Positions 44,923 through 54,806 of a DNA stretch of 64,000 bases are shown piece after piece (within the stretch, counting starts at the first letter, position 1; every line of letters starts with the position of its first letter). The translations under genes were made by a program, and so were the position numbers. A model generated the notes under the pieces. The model did no database searches and was not told where the DNA came from. It saw only the letters and a program-made list of their open reading frames with translations. Origin of the DNA: Stratiformator vulcanicus. Its GTDB lineage: Bacteria > Planctomycetota > Planctomycetia > Planctomycetales > Planctomycetaceae. Location of the stretch: contig NZ_CP036268.1 in assembly GCF_007744515.1 (NCBI RefSeq), positions 4,208,723 to 4,272,722 on the forward strand. The letters are read 5' to 3'.

Positions 44923-46161
44923 CTAATCACTCACCGCTAACGGCTCATCTTTAAGGCACTTCCCAATCTGCTTCACTGCTTGCCTGAGCCGTTGGCTGTT
45001 TTCCACGATGGCGAGTCTTAAGTAGCCTTCGCCTTCTTCGCCGAAGCCGCGGCCGGGGCTGACGGCTACGTTGGCTTCTTCTAAGAGCTTCATGGAGAAC
45101 GGGATGGAACCCATTTTGTTCCAGGGTTCGGGAATCTTGGCCCAGACGAACATGCCGGCTTTGGGGCGTTCGATTTCCCAACCTAAGCGGGCGAGGCCAT
45201 CGCAGAAGATGTCGCGGCGTTGTTCATATTCCTTAACGACTTCGTCGACCGCATCATCACAGTGCCGCATGGCGATAATGGCGGCGATCTGCACGGCCTG
45301 AAAGATGCCGTAGTCGTAATAGCCTTTAATCGTGCCGAGGGCGCGGACCATCTGGCTGTTGCCGGCACAGAAGCCGATCCGCCAGCCGGCCATGCTGTAA
45401 CCTTTGCTCATCGTGGTGAACTCGCAGCCGACGTCGATCGCGCCGGGGGCTTCTAAGAAGCTCGGGGCTTTGTAGCCGTCGTAGCAGATGTCGGCGTAGG
45501 CGAAGTCGCTCATCACTAAGAAGTTGTAGCGCTTCGCGAGCTTCACCAGTTCGACGTAGAAGTCGAGTTCGATCGTCGTGCCACTGGGGTTGTGGGGGAA
45601 GTTAACGACCACGACCTTCGGCTTAGGGAAGAGGTGCTCGCAGGTGTAGGCGACGTTTCTTAAGAATTCGTTCGGGTCGGTGACGTCGAGTTGGATGACG
45701 TTGCCGCCAGCCAGCATCACGGCATAGGCGTGAATCGGGAAGGTCGGCGCGGGGACGACGGCGGTGTCGCCCGGTCCCAGTAGTGCCAGACACATGTGGG
45801 AGAAGCCTTCTTTGGAGCCGATGCAGGCGAGGATTTCGCTGTCGGGTTCGAGGCTGACGCCGTACTTCTTGAAGTAGCGTTTGGCGACCTCTTTCCGCAG
45901 GTTGCCCAAGCCGTTGGAGACGCTGTAGCGGTGATTGCGCCAGTCGCCGAGGGCTTCGGAGAGCTTGTCGCTCACGCGGCGGTCGGGCGGGTCGGTGGGG
46001 TTGCCCATGCCGAGGTCGATCACGTCGATCCCGGCGACCCGTTTCTCGTATTTAACCTTGTTGATCTTCCCGAAGAGGTAGGGCGGGAGCCGCTTCACTC
46101 GGTCGGCGACGGGAATCGTAAAGGGGACGTCGTCGAGGGGGAGTTCAGATTCACTTCGCAT
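44923..46161 (-). CDS. AlaC-like alanine aminotransferase (PLP class I/II)
   Basis: A 412-residue fold-type I PLP aminotransferase. The PLP Lys is in [14 protein letters not shown] and Asn/Tyr cofactor contacts in [16 protein letters not shown] and [17 protein letters not shown]. The whole frame tracks E. coli AlaC closely ([44 protein letters not shown]). That supports glutamate-pyruvate transamination to alanine. LL-diaminopimelate aminotransferase is the main alternative. The start ATG at 46161 precedes the first conserved segment by 20 residues. It follows the parvulin gene on the same strand, separated by an intrinsic terminator, so it is probably transcribed independently. Confidence 0.88.
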   Translation of the reverse strand: MRSESELPLDDVPFTIPVADRVKRLPPYLFGKINKVKYEKRVAGIDVIDLGMGNPTDPPDRRVSDKLSEALGDWRNHRYSVSNGLGNLRKEVAKRYFKKYGVSLEPDSEILACIGSKEGFSHMCLALLGPGDTAVVPAPTFPIHAYAVMLAGGNVIQLDVTDPNEFLRNVAYTCEHLFPKPKVVVVNFPHNPSGTTIELDFYVELVKLAKRYNFLVMSDFAYADICYDGYKAPSFLEAPGAIDVGCEFTTMSKGYSMAGWRIGFCAGNSQMVRALGTIKGYYDYGIFQAVQIAAIIAMRHCDDAVDEVVKEYEQRRDIFCDGLARLGWEIERPKAGMFVWAKIPEPWNKMGSIPFSMKLLEEANVAVSPGRGFGEEGEGYLRLAIVENSQRLRQAVKQIGKCLKDEPLAVSD

Positions 46162-46263
46162 GGCTTCGGTCGGGTCGGGGCGAAAAATGTGGGTGGAAAC
46201 GACATTCTACCACTCAGACCCGGGACGGATAGCGCGGTTCGGTTTTGATCTGGGCGCATAAAG

Positions 46264-46294
46264 AAAGCCCCGACGGGCGAGCCATCGGGGCTTT
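46264..46294 (-). terminator. Intrinsic terminator after the parvulin gene
   Basis: The 10-bp perfect stem AAAGCCCCGA (46264-46273) with TCGGGGCTTT (46285-46294) has an 11-base loop. Read on the minus strand it is followed by TTTCTTTA, a U-rich tail. It lies between the parvulin stop at 46335 and the AlaC start. Confidence 0.85.
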
Positions 46295-46334
46295 GCGAAT
46301 CAAATTGTCGCCGTGAAATCACGGGCTAGCAAAT

Positions 46335-47495
46335 TCAGTTGCGAGCCGGTGCGGTCGTGGTCGCTCCGACCTGTCGAATGCCGGTTTGCTCGTGAGTCAG
46401 ATAATTGACAACGAGCGTCGACTTCTGCAGTTCGGTGAAGATGTTGGCGACCGCTTCTTGAATCTTTTCCTTGCGGATTTGTTCGACGATCTCGTCCCGC
46501 ACGAGGGCGAGGTCGGTCACGATCGGTTCAGTCCGGCCGGTGCATTTGAGGATGACGTACCGCGTCGCCCCCGGCATCGGCAGTTGGACGATCCCAGAAA
46601 TCTCGTTCAGCTTCAGTTGGAAGGCTTTCTCTTCGAGCTCTTCCTGACCGCTGTAACGGCGGATCGGGGGAATCTTGCCGTCGAGCGATTTGCTCGTCGG
46701 TTCGATCGAGAACTCGCGTGCGAGGCGACCGAATTCTTCCGGATTACGACGGGCGCGAGTCCAGACTTCCTGGGCGCGACGCTGGTTGTCGAGCATGATC
46801 ATTTCGGCTTTGACACGCGGGCCGAAGTCGCGGGCGAAGACCTTACCAATGTCTTCGGTTGTGATTTCGACATCGGCACCGGCGAGCTTTTTCAAAGCGA
46901 TCATCGGCCAAATGACGTCGCGCTTGTACTGCAGCGGGGTCAGGCCGCGCTCGGCTTGGAGCATTTGCAGCCAGTTTTCGCGGTCGAGATTGAAGCCTTG
47001 GGCGATCGTGGTGATCTCCTGCTCGACTTCTTCGATCGAAACCTGCACGCCACGGGTGGCACAGGCGGATTCGATGATCTTGCGGTTGATCAGCTTTTCG
47101 AGGGTCTCGGTGCCGAAGCGTTCGAAAGCCTCACGCTGAACTTCGTCATAGGTGATCGCCTCCCCGGCGACGGTCGCCAGGGTGGCAGGAACACCGTGCG
47201 GTCGTGCGACCGTCTGCTTTCCGACTTCGTGCTGCGTGCTGACGGCCGCGTGGCCGGTCCGCTCCGCCGCCGTCCCGGGTTCTCCGGTGAAGAACTGCAT
47301 CATGACACCGCCGGCAACGACGGCGAGCGTAACGCCGCCGAGGACCGCGGTGACCTGCTTTTGTCGAGTAGTCATTTTACCTCGGGTTGCCGTTTCCGGT
47401 GCCGACTCTTCAGTGCCGAACGCTGCCGAAAACGGGCACTCGCCGAATTGATCTTCGTGGCCGCCTTCCGGCGCGGCGTGATTCCGTTCACCCAT
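46335..47495 (-). CDS. Membrane-anchored parvulin-type peptidylprolyl isomerase (SurA/PrsA-like)
   Basis: A 386-residue protein from the ATG at 47495 (MGERNHAAPEGGHEDQF); the longer frame to 47924 would overlap the DUF58 gene, and an ATG at 47375 (MTTRQKQVTAVLGG) is the short alternative. One transmembrane helix (VTAVLGGVTLAVVAGGVMMQFF) places the rest outside the cytoplasm. An N-terminal SurA-like helical domain (TYDEVQREAFERFGTETLEKL, GFNLDRENWLQML) is followed by a parvulin domain (RAQEVWTRARRNPEEFGRLA, LDGKIPPIRRYSG, GIVQLPMPGATRYVILKCTG). It is expected to fold exported proteins. It is downstream of the MoxR-DUF58 pair on the same strand and ends at an intrinsic terminator. Confidence 0.85.
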   Translation of the reverse strand: MGERNHAAPEGGHEDQFGECPFSAAFGTEESAPETATRGKMTTRQKQVTAVLGGVTLAVVAGGVMMQFFTGEPGTAAERTGHAAVSTQHEVGKQTVARPHGVPATLATVAGEAITYDEVQREAFERFGTETLEKLINRKIIESACATRGVQVSIEEVEQEITTIAQGFNLDRENWLQMLQAERGLTPLQYKRDVIWPMIALKKLAGADVEITTEDIGKVFARDFGPRVKAEMIMLDNQRRAQEVWTRARRNPEEFGRLAREFSIEPTSKSLDGKIPPIRRYSGQEELEEKAFQLKLNEISGIVQLPMPGATRYVILKCTGRTEPIVTDLALVRDEIVEQIRKEKIQEAVANIFTELQKSTLVVNYLTHEQTGIRQVGATTTAPARN

Positions 47496-47670
47496 CGCGC
47501 TGTGTCTCCATTGAAAGGGTCGATTGCGCCGCAGCGCGGATTCTGCATCGGGCGGCGGCCGCGGATGCGACCATGCGGGGGTACCGCCGTCGAAGCGAGC
47601 GGACTTGTAAGAATTACCCAAATGCGGGTCAACGCGACTTCGGCTCAAGTTGGGAGAAATTTGAATTTTG

Positions 47671-48564
47671 TCAGGATGCGGCCGATCGCTCCGTCCGGCC
47701 CGCGAGGCTGAGCCTGAGCCGCGACAGGAGATCATCGCCGGTTCGCACGGTGACGATTGTCGCGTTGTGACGCAGGCAGGCCGACCGAACAAGCCTGTGA
47801 TGCTCGGCGACGGCCCGACGATAGGCAGGGGCCAGTTCGGTCGCGTGATCCTGAAGAATGCGGGTCGACTCAGGGTCGCGAAATCGGACCTGTTCTGCGG
47901 TCGGAAGCCGTTCTTCTGCGGCATCGATCACTCTGAGGAGCCGAACATCGTGCCCGCGAGTCGCAAGTGTCGACAAAGAGCGGTTCAGTTGCGCCGGATC
48001 GTCCCAACCGTCGGTCATCAGATAGATCAGGCCCCGACGAGAGAATCGCCCGGCCACGCGCTTGGCCGCCAGGTCGGCCGCAAACACGCCTTGAGGCGTT
48101 GCCTCCGCCATTGCGTCGACGATCCGGTTCCAATGAGACGGTCGATCGGTGCAGGGCAGTTCGGTCGGCTCATTGTCGGCGAAGATTGTCAGAGCGGTCG
48201 GGTCCCCCTGCCTCAACGTCACGCGGGCGATCGCAGCGGCGAGAATGGCAGCCGTCTTCCACTTCGACTCGCGGTCGTCTCCTGCAGGGATGGCTCCCAT
48301 CGACCCGCTCGCGTCGAGCAGAATCAGAACGCGGACGCTGCTGTCCTCCCGAGTTTCTTTGTAGAAGTGCCGACGCGTGCGGGCGAAGAGCTTCCAGTCG
48401 ATCCGCCGCGGCTCATCACCGGGAGAGTAGGGACGATGCGTGAAGAACTCTGAGGACGGTCCTCGACCGATCCCCCGATGTCGACCGAGTTGCATCCCCC
48501 GCACAAGGTGCCGGGCCCGCAAGGCGAGGGTGGAAGACGTCAGTAATTCTGCTTGGGTCAACAC
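47671..48564 (-). CDS. DUF58 domain protein (VWA-like, MoxR partner)
   Basis: A 297-residue protein with the DUF58 signature: RHRGIGRGPSSEFFTHRPYSPGDEPRRIDWKL region (split here as GDEPRRIDWKLFARTRRHFY), VRVLILLDASGSM (MIDAS DxSxS), and LIYLMTDGWDD. No transmembrane helix is present, unlike many DUF58 proteins. Members usually accompany MoxR ATPases and are thought to help assemble metal-containing or multi-protein complexes. The MoxR gene lies just upstream (33 bases between MoxR stop and this start) on the same strand. The usual BatA/BatB von Willebrand membrane partners are not seen downstream; a parvulin gene is there instead. Confidence 0.9.
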   Translation of the reverse strand: MLTQAELLTSSTLALRARHLVRGMQLGRHRGIGRGPSSEFFTHRPYSPGDEPRRIDWKLFARTRRHFYKETREDSSVRVLILLDASGSMGAIPAGDDRESKWKTAAILAAAIARVTLRQGDPTALTIFADNEPTELPCTDRPSHWNRIVDAMAEATPQGVFAADLAAKRVAGRFSRRGLIYLMTDGWDDPAQLNRSLSTLATRGHDVRLLRVIDAAEERLPTAEQVRFRDPESTRILQDHATELAPAYRRAVAEHHRLVRSACLRHNATIVTVRTGDDLLSRLRLSLAGRTERSAAS

Positions 48565-48597
48565 TGCTGACGCACCTTTGCGACCCGTCTGAGGTCA

Positions 48598-49683
48598 TCA
48601 GTTCCGCGGTTTGATCAGGGACCGCATCCATTTGGGGATCGCCGCATCTTCGGCCGAAAGTGCCTCGACAAGCTGCGTCACGATTTGATCAACGGTGACC
48701 CGGTCGGCTTCGGCTTCGAAGTCGGTCACGATTCGATGCCTCAGAACCGGTGCCGCCATTGCTTTTACGTCTTCAAGTTCAACCGCCGCTCGACCTCTCA
48801 GCATTGCTCGGGCTTTCGCGGACAGAATCAAGGCCTGACTTGCCCGCGGGCCGGCCCCCCAAGAGATGTAGCGATTCACCGGATCATCAGCATTCGGGTC
48901 GTTGGGCCGGGTCGCGCGAACCAGACGGATGGCAAACCGGGCCGTCGATTCTCCGATCGGCATCAAGCGTAGTAAGCCGGATGCATCGGTCAGCTCGGCT
49001 TGATTGGCGATTGCCTGAAGCGTTGGCAAGGCCGTCGCCGTGGTCCGCCGGACGATCTCCAACTCGTCTTCTTCCGACGGATAGTCGACGAGAATGCGCA
49101 TCAGAAAGCGATCAAGCTGCGCTTCCGGCAGCGGGTAGGTTCCCTCTTGCTCAATCGGGTTTTGCGTAGCCAGCACGCAGAACGGACGGGGGAGCGAGTG
49201 CGAGGCTCCGCCGACCGTCACTTGATGTTCCTGCATCGCCTCCAAAAGTGCCGATTGCGTTCGCGGCGAGGTACGATTGACTTCATCGGCCAAAATCAGA
49301 TTGGCAAAGACCGGGCCTTTAATGAAGCGAAAGGCGGTGGCGTCATCGCCGCCCGACCCGATGATCTCCGCACCGACGACGTCGGCGGGCATTAAATCGG
49401 GCGTGAATTGAATTCGTGAAAATGAGAGGTCGGTCAATTCAGCTACCGACCGCACCAGCAGCGTTTTCGCCAACCCCGGCACACCTTCGAGCAAGGCGTG
49501 TCCGCCGCACAGCATTGTAATCAGAATCTGCTCGGCGACTTCATCCTGGCCGACAATGACCTTCGCCAGTTCGGCACGCAGCGTCCGCCCCAACTGGGCA
49601 GCCGCCTCGAGTCGCTGCACATCAGACCGCACCGGCTCGCGCGGTTTCTCGGACTCTCGTTGCTCGTGAAGTTCGTCGTTCAC
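48598..49683 (-). CDS. MoxR-family AAA+ ATPase
   Basis: A 361-residue cytoplasmic AAA+ ATPase of the MoxR/RavA group. Walker A GVPGLAKT, Walker B FANLILADEVNR, sensor 1 VLATQNPIEQEG with YPLPEAQLDRFLM, and the C-terminal lid (GAGPRASQALILSAKARAML, IVTDFEAEADRVTVDQIV) are intact. MoxR ATPases act as chaperones for enzyme maturation together with DUF58/VWA proteins. It is the first gene of a minus-strand operon MoxR-DUF58-parvulin with about 30 bases before DUF58. The 5' side is a 424-base gap with no promoter I could assign. Confidence 0.94.
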   Translation of the reverse strand: MNDELHEQRESEKPREPVRSDVQRLEAAAQLGRTLRAELAKVIVGQDEVAEQILITMLCGGHALLEGVPGLAKTLLVRSVAELTDLSFSRIQFTPDLMPADVVGAEIIGSGGDDATAFRFIKGPVFANLILADEVNRTSPRTQSALLEAMQEHQVTVGGASHSLPRPFCVLATQNPIEQEGTYPLPEAQLDRFLMRILVDYPSEEDELEIVRRTTATALPTLQAIANQAELTDASGLLRLMPIGESTARFAIRLVRATRPNDPNADDPVNRYISWGAGPRASQALILSAKARAMLRGRAAVELEDVKAMAAPVLRHRIVTDFEAEADRVTVDQIVTQLVEALSAEDAAIPKWMRSLIKPRN

Positions 49684-50107
49684 TGCGTATTATCGACTGT
49701 GTTCTCGAAGAAGCGGGCTAGCCAATGTGAAAGAAGTATTCATCAACTGTCGACGCACGAAGGCTTCAAATCAAACACGACACCGAAGCATCATCGCCCG
49801 ATCTTAAATACCTTCGCGTCTGGAGCTTGAAATTTAAGGTACTCCATCGATAGCCCGACGCGCCAGCGAGGGCGAAGAATCGTAGCGCGTCCAACTGGAA
49901 ACGGATTTAGTACGAGATTTGCCCCCCGCAGAATATGAACCACAAGATTCGCTCCCCTTTCTCCCTGCATCGCGTAGGCATCCTCGGTGAAGCATCGGCT
50001 ATTGAGAATATAACACCGCGTATTAAATGATAACGGAAGACCCTCCGACGCTGAGAACAACTCCAGGCGACTCCTATCAATGGTGATTGCAAACCATCGT
50101 GAACGGG
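49684..50107. other. Intergenic region, 424 bp
   Basis: No convincing gene was found. An 89-codon minus frame at 49791-50060 has irregular composition. A repeat-like word GCCCGACGCGCCAGCGAGGG sits near 49853. The stretch 50000-50035 is AT-rich (ATATAACACC, TATTAAATGATAAC) and could hold the MoxR promoter, but no -35/-10 pair was settled. Confidence 0.5.
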
Positions 50108-50959
50108 CTAATGCTTCGTCTTATGTCTGATTTTTAAGAATGATCGCACAAGCCGGATGTTATTCGCTGCCGCCGCGGCGGCGAAACGCCGAAAGTCGAG
50201 TTGGGCGTTTTTGTCGGCCCGATCGCTGATGGCCCGAATAATGATCACCGGGACTCCGAGTTGATGCCCGACTTGAGCAGCCGCCGCCCCCTCCATTTCA
50301 ACAACATCAATACCGAGCGTTTTCCGAAGTTCGCGACGCGGTTCTTTCGCCATCAGAAAGACATCCCCTGTCCCCACAATTCCCGTTCTGAACTGGGGCA
50401 TCCGCGAATCGACTGATCGAAATTGAACCGTCTCTGCTGCCTCAAGCATCGCGGCCAGCACTTCCTGTGGCGCCGGAAGTTGAACGGGATTCAATTTCCC
50501 GTCGACGGGGTTTCGGGTCGCATCGCGGACGAAGGCTTCATCCGAATGCGTCCCGAAATCGTGATGCAGTGCCGATTTACCGATCACGATATCTCCCGGT
50601 CGTAGCTCCGGGTTCACGGCGCCGGCGACACCGGTAAATACGATGACTTCAGGACGAAAGTGTTCGATGAGTAGCGTCGTGACCATTGCGGCGTTGACCT
50701 TGCCGACGCCGCCGCGAGCAACGACAACCGGTGTGCCTTCCAGCACTCCCTCATGGAACTTCAGCCCCAGAATTTCTCGGGTCTGGCGATCATCGATCGC
50801 GCCGATTAACCCGTCGACCTCGACGTCCATCGCGCCGAGAATGGCCACGGGGGCCCGATCTGCCGCTGTCGCCGCGGCAGCGAGAAAAATTAACGACGCG
50901 ATAATGCCAGTGGCACGGGCCACGATGGACGACACGCTATCTGAGATCGATTGAATCAT
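50108..50959 (-). CDS. Exported MTA/SAH nucleosidase-type phosphorylase family protein
   Basis: A 283-residue PNP/UDP-family enzyme with an N-terminal signal sequence (residues 13-33, RATGIIASLIFLAAAATAADR). The MTAN pattern follows: VAILGAMDVEVDGLI, VVVARGGVGKVNAAM, EVIVFTGVAGAVNPELRPGDIVIG, VEMEGAAAAQVGHQLGVPVIIIRAISDRAD, with the catalytic Asp in SDRAD and Glu in MEGAA. MTAN normally hydrolyses methylthioadenosine and S-adenosylhomocysteine in the cytoplasm, so an exported form is unusual; a periplasmic nucleosidase or nucleoside scavenging role is possible. The 160-170 area is longer than in E. coli MTAN (232). It stands alone between MoxR and TrkH. Confidence 0.85.
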   Translation of the reverse strand: MIQSISDSVSSIVARATGIIASLIFLAAAATAADRAPVAILGAMDVEVDGLIGAIDDRQTREILGLKFHEGVLEGTPVVVARGGVGKVNAAMVTTLLIEHFRPEVIVFTGVAGAVNPELRPGDIVIGKSALHHDFGTHSDEAFVRDATRNPVDGKLNPVQLPAPQEVLAAMLEAAETVQFRSVDSRMPQFRTGIVGTGDVFLMAKEPRRELRKTLGIDVVEMEGAAAAQVGHQLGVPVIIIRAISDRADKNAQLDFRRFAAAAAANNIRLVRSFLKIRHKTKH

Positions 50960-50990
50960 TTGGAAGCCGCTCCGATCAAGCGCGACGAAG

Positions 50991-52562
50991 TCAAACTCGC
51001 CAGAAGTCCGGCACGAATAATACTAATATGGCGAATAGTTCGAGCCGCCCCAGTAACATTAAGAGCGTGAGAAGCAATTTTCCCTGCGGCGAAAATCCCG
51101 AATAGTTATTGTGAGGTCCGAGGACACCGAGACCCGGACCGATGTTGTTTAAACAACTCGCGACGGCGCTGGCGCAGTCAATGAGTTTTTCTGCTTTGAC
51201 GTCTTCACCGTTCTCCCATTGCCGATCAGACTCAATCACGTTCAGCACCATCCAGGCACTCACAAAGACGAACAAAATCAAACTGAAATAGACGACCACG
51301 TCGTGTCGCATCTCTTTATCGACGGTCACGCCGAACACTTTCATCGGCCTGACGACATTCGGCCGATAAGCCCGTTCGATCTCCAACCTGATGATCTTAA
51401 AAAACAGCAAAAACCGCACGACCTTCAGTCCGCCGGACGTCGAACCGCTGCAACCTCCGACAAACATTAATAGCAGAATAAGACCTTTTGAGAACTCGCT
51501 CCATTCGGTGAAATCGACGGTCCCAAATCCGGTGGTGGTGATGATCGTCACGGTCGTAAAAAGCGAGTGCCTTAGCGACTCGGTCCAACTCAGGTACCGG
51601 TCGGTCAGCTCTAAATTGATAAAGAATGCGCCGGTCGCGCAGGCGATGATTGCGAGGTAGGTGCGGTATTCCGGGTCGGAGAACCAGGGTTTCAGTCGGC
51701 TTGCGATCCGGCCTTCACCCAGCTCACGCCGGCCCTTCCAAACCAGGTAATAGAGCGTGAAGTTCGAGCCCGCGACAATCATGAAGAAGGTCGCCGTCAA
51801 TTCGATGACCGGGCTCTGAAAATGGCCGAGGCTCGCGTTGTGCGTGCTGAATCCCCCCGTCGCCATTGTGGCAAACGAGTGGCACAGGGCATCGTAGAAC
51901 GTCATGCCTTCGAGGGCGTAGATACCGACCAGCACCCCGCTGATTGCGACATAAATCAACCACATCGTCACGGCGGTATCACGGACCCGGGGTCGGACCG
52001 ATTCATTGATCGGCCCCGGGACTTCCCGTTTCATCATCGCCTTGCCGCCGGCACCAAGTTGCCCCAGAACCGCCACGAACAGCACGATGATGCCCATGCC
52101 CCCGAGCCAATGCGTAAAGCACCGCCAAAAGAGTACGCAGCGGGGAATCGCGGCGGGGTCGTCCAACTCGGTCAGCACGCTCGCCCCGGTCGTCGTGAAG
52201 CCGGAGATCGACTCGAACAACGCATCAATGGCCGTCACCGGCGTATCGGGCGCTCGCATAACTCCGGCCAGAAACAGGGGCAGGCTGCCGATAATTCCGG
52301 CGAGAATCCAGCCGAGCCCGACCACGGCCATCGCTTCTTTGCGCAAGATGGCCGTGCTGGATTCACGGCGACCCAGATAGACGAGCAATCCGCCGAAACA
52401 GAGCGAGCCGATGATCGTTTCGATCAGGGCCCAGAAGCCTTTTGACTCGAACTCGACGGCTTCGCCGAGCAGCGGGAAGGCCCACGGCAGGCTGAATACC
52501 ATCGACCCGCCCACGAGCATCGCGAGCAGTCCGAGCAGCCGACTAAGTTGCAGCCAATTCAT
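50991..52562 (-). CDS. trkH: TrkH-type potassium uptake membrane subunit
   Basis: A 523-residue integral membrane K+ transporter subunit with four MPM repeats. The four filter loops are visible: [50 protein letters not shown] and [13 protein letters not shown]. Each has the conserved Gly of TrkH/KtrB. It would move K+ with Na+ or H+ in complex with a cytosolic TrkA/KtrA RCK protein; none is encoded adjacent. The start ATG at 52562 gives [20 protein letters not shown]. It is the downstream neighbour of the methyltransferase-like gene at 52682 and 31 bases before the nucleosidase start, all minus strand. Confidence 0.93.
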   Translation of the reverse strand: MNWLQLSRLLGLLAMLVGGSMVFSLPWAFPLLGEAVEFESKGFWALIETIIGSLCFGGLLVYLGRRESSTAILRKEAMAVVGLGWILAGIIGSLPLFLAGVMRAPDTPVTAIDALFESISGFTTTGASVLTELDDPAAIPRCVLFWRCFTHWLGGMGIIVLFVAVLGQLGAGGKAMMKREVPGPINESVRPRVRDTAVTMWLIYVAISGVLVGIYALEGMTFYDALCHSFATMATGGFSTHNASLGHFQSPVIELTATFFMIVAGSNFTLYYLVWKGRRELGEGRIASRLKPWFSDPEYRTYLAIIACATGAFFINLELTDRYLSWTESLRHSLFTTVTIITTTGFGTVDFTEWSEFSKGLILLLMFVGGCSGSTSGGLKVVRFLLFFKIIRLEIERAYRPNVVRPMKVFGVTVDKEMRHDVVVYFSLILFVFVSAWMVLNVIESDRQWENGEDVKAEKLIDCASAVASCLNNIGPGLGVLGPHNNYSGFSPQGKLLLTLLMLLGRLELFAILVLFVPDFWRV

Positions 52563-52681
52563 CGGAAGACGGCGGGGGCCAAAGGCTCAAAGGTGTTCAT
52601 CACTGCAACACTGCCGGCGAGCACCGCCGGACGGTCGCAAAGGATAACCGATGAGACATTATTTCGCGCCGGTGCGGCTGA

Positions 52682-53266
52682 TCACGCCGCTGCGGCTGAT
52701 CGCCCCGGCGTCGCATGACGCAGCGCGTGAGCCCGCCACGTCGATGCGGTCATCGGCTCGGCCGGAATGTGAAGCGTCGCGACGCAGTAGCCGTGAACGC
52801 TCCGCGAGCCCATCGCGAACCCGCCCCACAATGCGCGGCGGTCGCGAAATTCTGAGGTGCGACACGTTCCCGGAAACATGTGAAAATCATCGGCCAAATC
52901 TTCGGCAGTACCCCGACCGACTTCGGCGTGCTGCACGATCGTCAGGCAACCGCCCGGCTTGAGTTGCGAAAGCAATTCGGCGGTACGAAGCCCGCCTGCG
53001 GCATCACCGCGGATGACCGGGCCGGACCTCAACACCAACACGGCATCGTACACGCCTTCTTTCGCATTGGCGGCGAATCCGGAACGGTCAATATCTGTCT
53101 GAATATGCAGGTAGTTCAGGAATTCGGCCAGCGGCTCTTCAAAATCGCCAGTGACGAGCATTCGCGACCCGATATCAACCCCGTGCGAGACGATCAGGTG
53201 CCGCATCAGTCGCCGGGGTAACGGCAGCTCGGCGGATTCGCAGGTCGGAGCGGTGATCGTATTCAT
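52682..53266 (-). CDS. Class I methyltransferase-like hypothetical protein
   Basis: A 194-residue protein from the ATG at 53266 (MNTITAPTCESAELPLPRRLM); the frame extends to 53341. The layout hints at a degenerate Rossmann fold: MLVTGDFEEPLAEFLNYLHI, YDAVLVLRSGPVIRGDAAGG, LRTAELLSQLKPGGCLTIVQ. LKPGGCLTIV is the typical post-motif III strand of SAM methyltransferases, but the glycine-rich motif I is absent (VTGDFEEPL). It may be a non-catalytic relative or a diverged enzyme. It lies 119 bases before TrkH and 118 bases after the ABC permease stop, on the same strand. The function is open. Confidence 0.6.
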   Translation of the reverse strand: MNTITAPTCESAELPLPRRLMRHLIVSHGVDIGSRMLVTGDFEEPLAEFLNYLHIQTDIDRSGFAANAKEGVYDAVLVLRSGPVIRGDAAGGLRTAELLSQLKPGGCLTIVQHAEVGRGTAEDLADDFHMFPGTCRTSEFRDRRALWGGFAMGSRSVHGYCVATLHIPAEPMTASTWRAHALRHATPGRSAAAA

Positions 53267-53384
53267 CGACTGGCCTCGGATCGAAACAACGCCGCGAGGC
53301 CACATCGGACTCGCGACTTCGCGGGGTTGTAGAATTGACAAGTCGATCCGGTCAACCGCGGTTCACATCGCCAGCGAGTCCGCT

Positions 53385-54806
53385 CTATTCGACCGACTCG
53401 AAGCGCATCGCGCCGAGGGCGAAGAACACGACCGCGAACGAGACGAGAACGCCGCAGCACCGCCCGATCAGCGCCATATCGGGCGTCGGATCGTTGAGGA
53501 TGCCGTCGTAGGCGATCAGGGCCCAGGCGTGCGGAGTCCCGAGACTGATCTGCTGCATCAGATCGGGCAGCCACTTCCGCGGCATAAAGCAGCCGCTGAT
53601 CCCGGCCAGAATAATCACCGCGCTGGTCGCGTACGCGGAGACCTGAGCATCGGTTTTAATGAGTGTGGCCACCATCAAACCCAGCGCGGTTGCTGCCATC
53701 GACGTCGAGACGATCACCGGAACGAGCAGCCAGGGTTCTGCCCCCCATGACATCCCGAACAGCACCCGACCGACCAGAAAGAGCAGGGAAGTCTGGCAGA
53801 GCGAAATGATAAAGAACGGCACGGTCTTACCGAACAACAGGGAGACCGGTCGAATCGGCGCAACGCGCAAGCGGCGTAACGTGCCGAGTTCACGCTCGTG
53901 CAAGAACGAGCGGGCCATGATGTTCACGAGGAAGAACACGAACATCACCGTGTACGATGGGACGATGTCGTTATAAACGCCGTCTTCCGTATCGAACGGC
54001 CCCGTCAAATCCTGCGGCGGAAGTAAGCGGATCGATTCGCCGTTCGTCTCAGCCTGCAGTTCATCACATTCTTCACTGGCCGAGCGGCCGACAATGCCGC
54101 CGGTATTGCACGCCACGACCCGCGGCAGCTCATTAAACAGCGACAGGACCACGAACGCTTTGACGGAACTGTCCGGACCGCCGGCGCCGCCCAGCAAGTC
54201 GACGCCGACCGCTTCCGGCCAGTTCGAAAGCCCGGCGTCGTCACTCGGTCTTAAAAAGACTCCGGGCGAGAGCCGGAACACCTTCTCATAGAACTCGGGA
54301 CAAAAAACGACCGTCGCGTCGACGTCACCCGACGCAGCCATGTCGGTGGCTGCCTCCAGGTCGCCCTCAACGTAGGTTGTCCCTTTAAGCCCGGCGAGTT
54401 CCTTTCGCCAATTGTTGACCGACAAAACGCGGACACCTTGTTGTTCCTGCATCCGGTTGATGATCTTTACCATCAGGTTGCGGGCCAAGCGACGGTGATA
54501 GGCGCGATCTTCTTCGGGAAGCGCCGGTTCGGGGGCGGCTTGAAATTCGGAGTCCCCTTCGAAACCCTCCTCATCAGCGATGAGCGGCTCCGTCATGAAT
54601 TCTGAGGAGCCGATCGACGCGTAATCGATTTGATCGACGACCGCGATCTTTAATTGATGGCTCGTGTTCGTCCATCGCATGAATTTGCCGGTCGTTAAAC
54701 CGATAATCACGATAAACGCCAGCGGCAACGCCAGCAGCACCGCGATCGTGCGACGGTCCCGCACGAGCAAACGCAAGTCCTTGGCGGTAATGATCCAGGC
54801 GGACAC
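53385..54806 (-). CDS. ABC-2 type transporter permease with large extracytoplasmic loop
   Basis: A 473-residue ABC-2 permease: one N-terminal helix (TIAVLLALPLAFIVIIGLTT, residues 19-38), a ~240-residue extracytoplasmic loop rich in Asp and Glu, then five helices from about residue 285 (SYTVMFVFFLVNIMARS, VPFFIISLCQTSLLFLVGRV, LVPVIVSTSMAATALGLMVA, ATSAVIILAGISGCFMP, GVLVSFAVVFFALGAM). The segment FLHERELGTLRRLRVAPIRP between the second and third helices is the ABC-2 hallmark. It pairs with the ATPase gene 177 bases upstream and should export a lipid, drug or peptide. The cargo is unknown. Confidence 0.88.
   Translation of the reverse strand: MSAWIITAKDLRLLVRDRRTIAVLLALPLAFIVIIGLTTGKFMRWTNTSHQLKIAVVDQIDYASIGSSEFMTEPLIADEEGFEGDSEFQAAPEPALPEEDRAYHRRLARNLMVKIINRMQEQQGVRVLSVNNWRKELAGLKGTTYVEGDLEAATDMAASGDVDATVVFCPEFYEKVFRLSPGVFLRPSDDAGLSNWPEAVGVDLLGGAGGPDSSVKAFVVLSLFNELPRVVACNTGGIVGRSASEECDELQAETNGESIRLLPPQDLTGPFDTEDGVYNDIVPSYTVMFVFFLVNIMARSFLHERELGTLRRLRVAPIRPVSLLFGKTVPFFIISLCQTSLLFLVGRVLFGMSWGAEPWLLVPVIVSTSMAATALGLMVATLIKTDAQVSAYATSAVIILAGISGCFMPRKWLPDLMQQISLGTPHAWALIAYDGILNDPTPDMALIGRCCGVLVSFAVVFFALGAMRFESVE

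Noticed and set aside
46386..47711. 441-codon plus-strand frame
   Set aside because: Antisense shadow of the parvulin and DUF58 region. Long because of the GC-rich codon pattern on the other strand.
49791..50060. 89-codon minus-strand frame upstream of MoxR
   Set aside because: Part of it translates a REP-like word near 49853 and the rest has no protein-like pattern.
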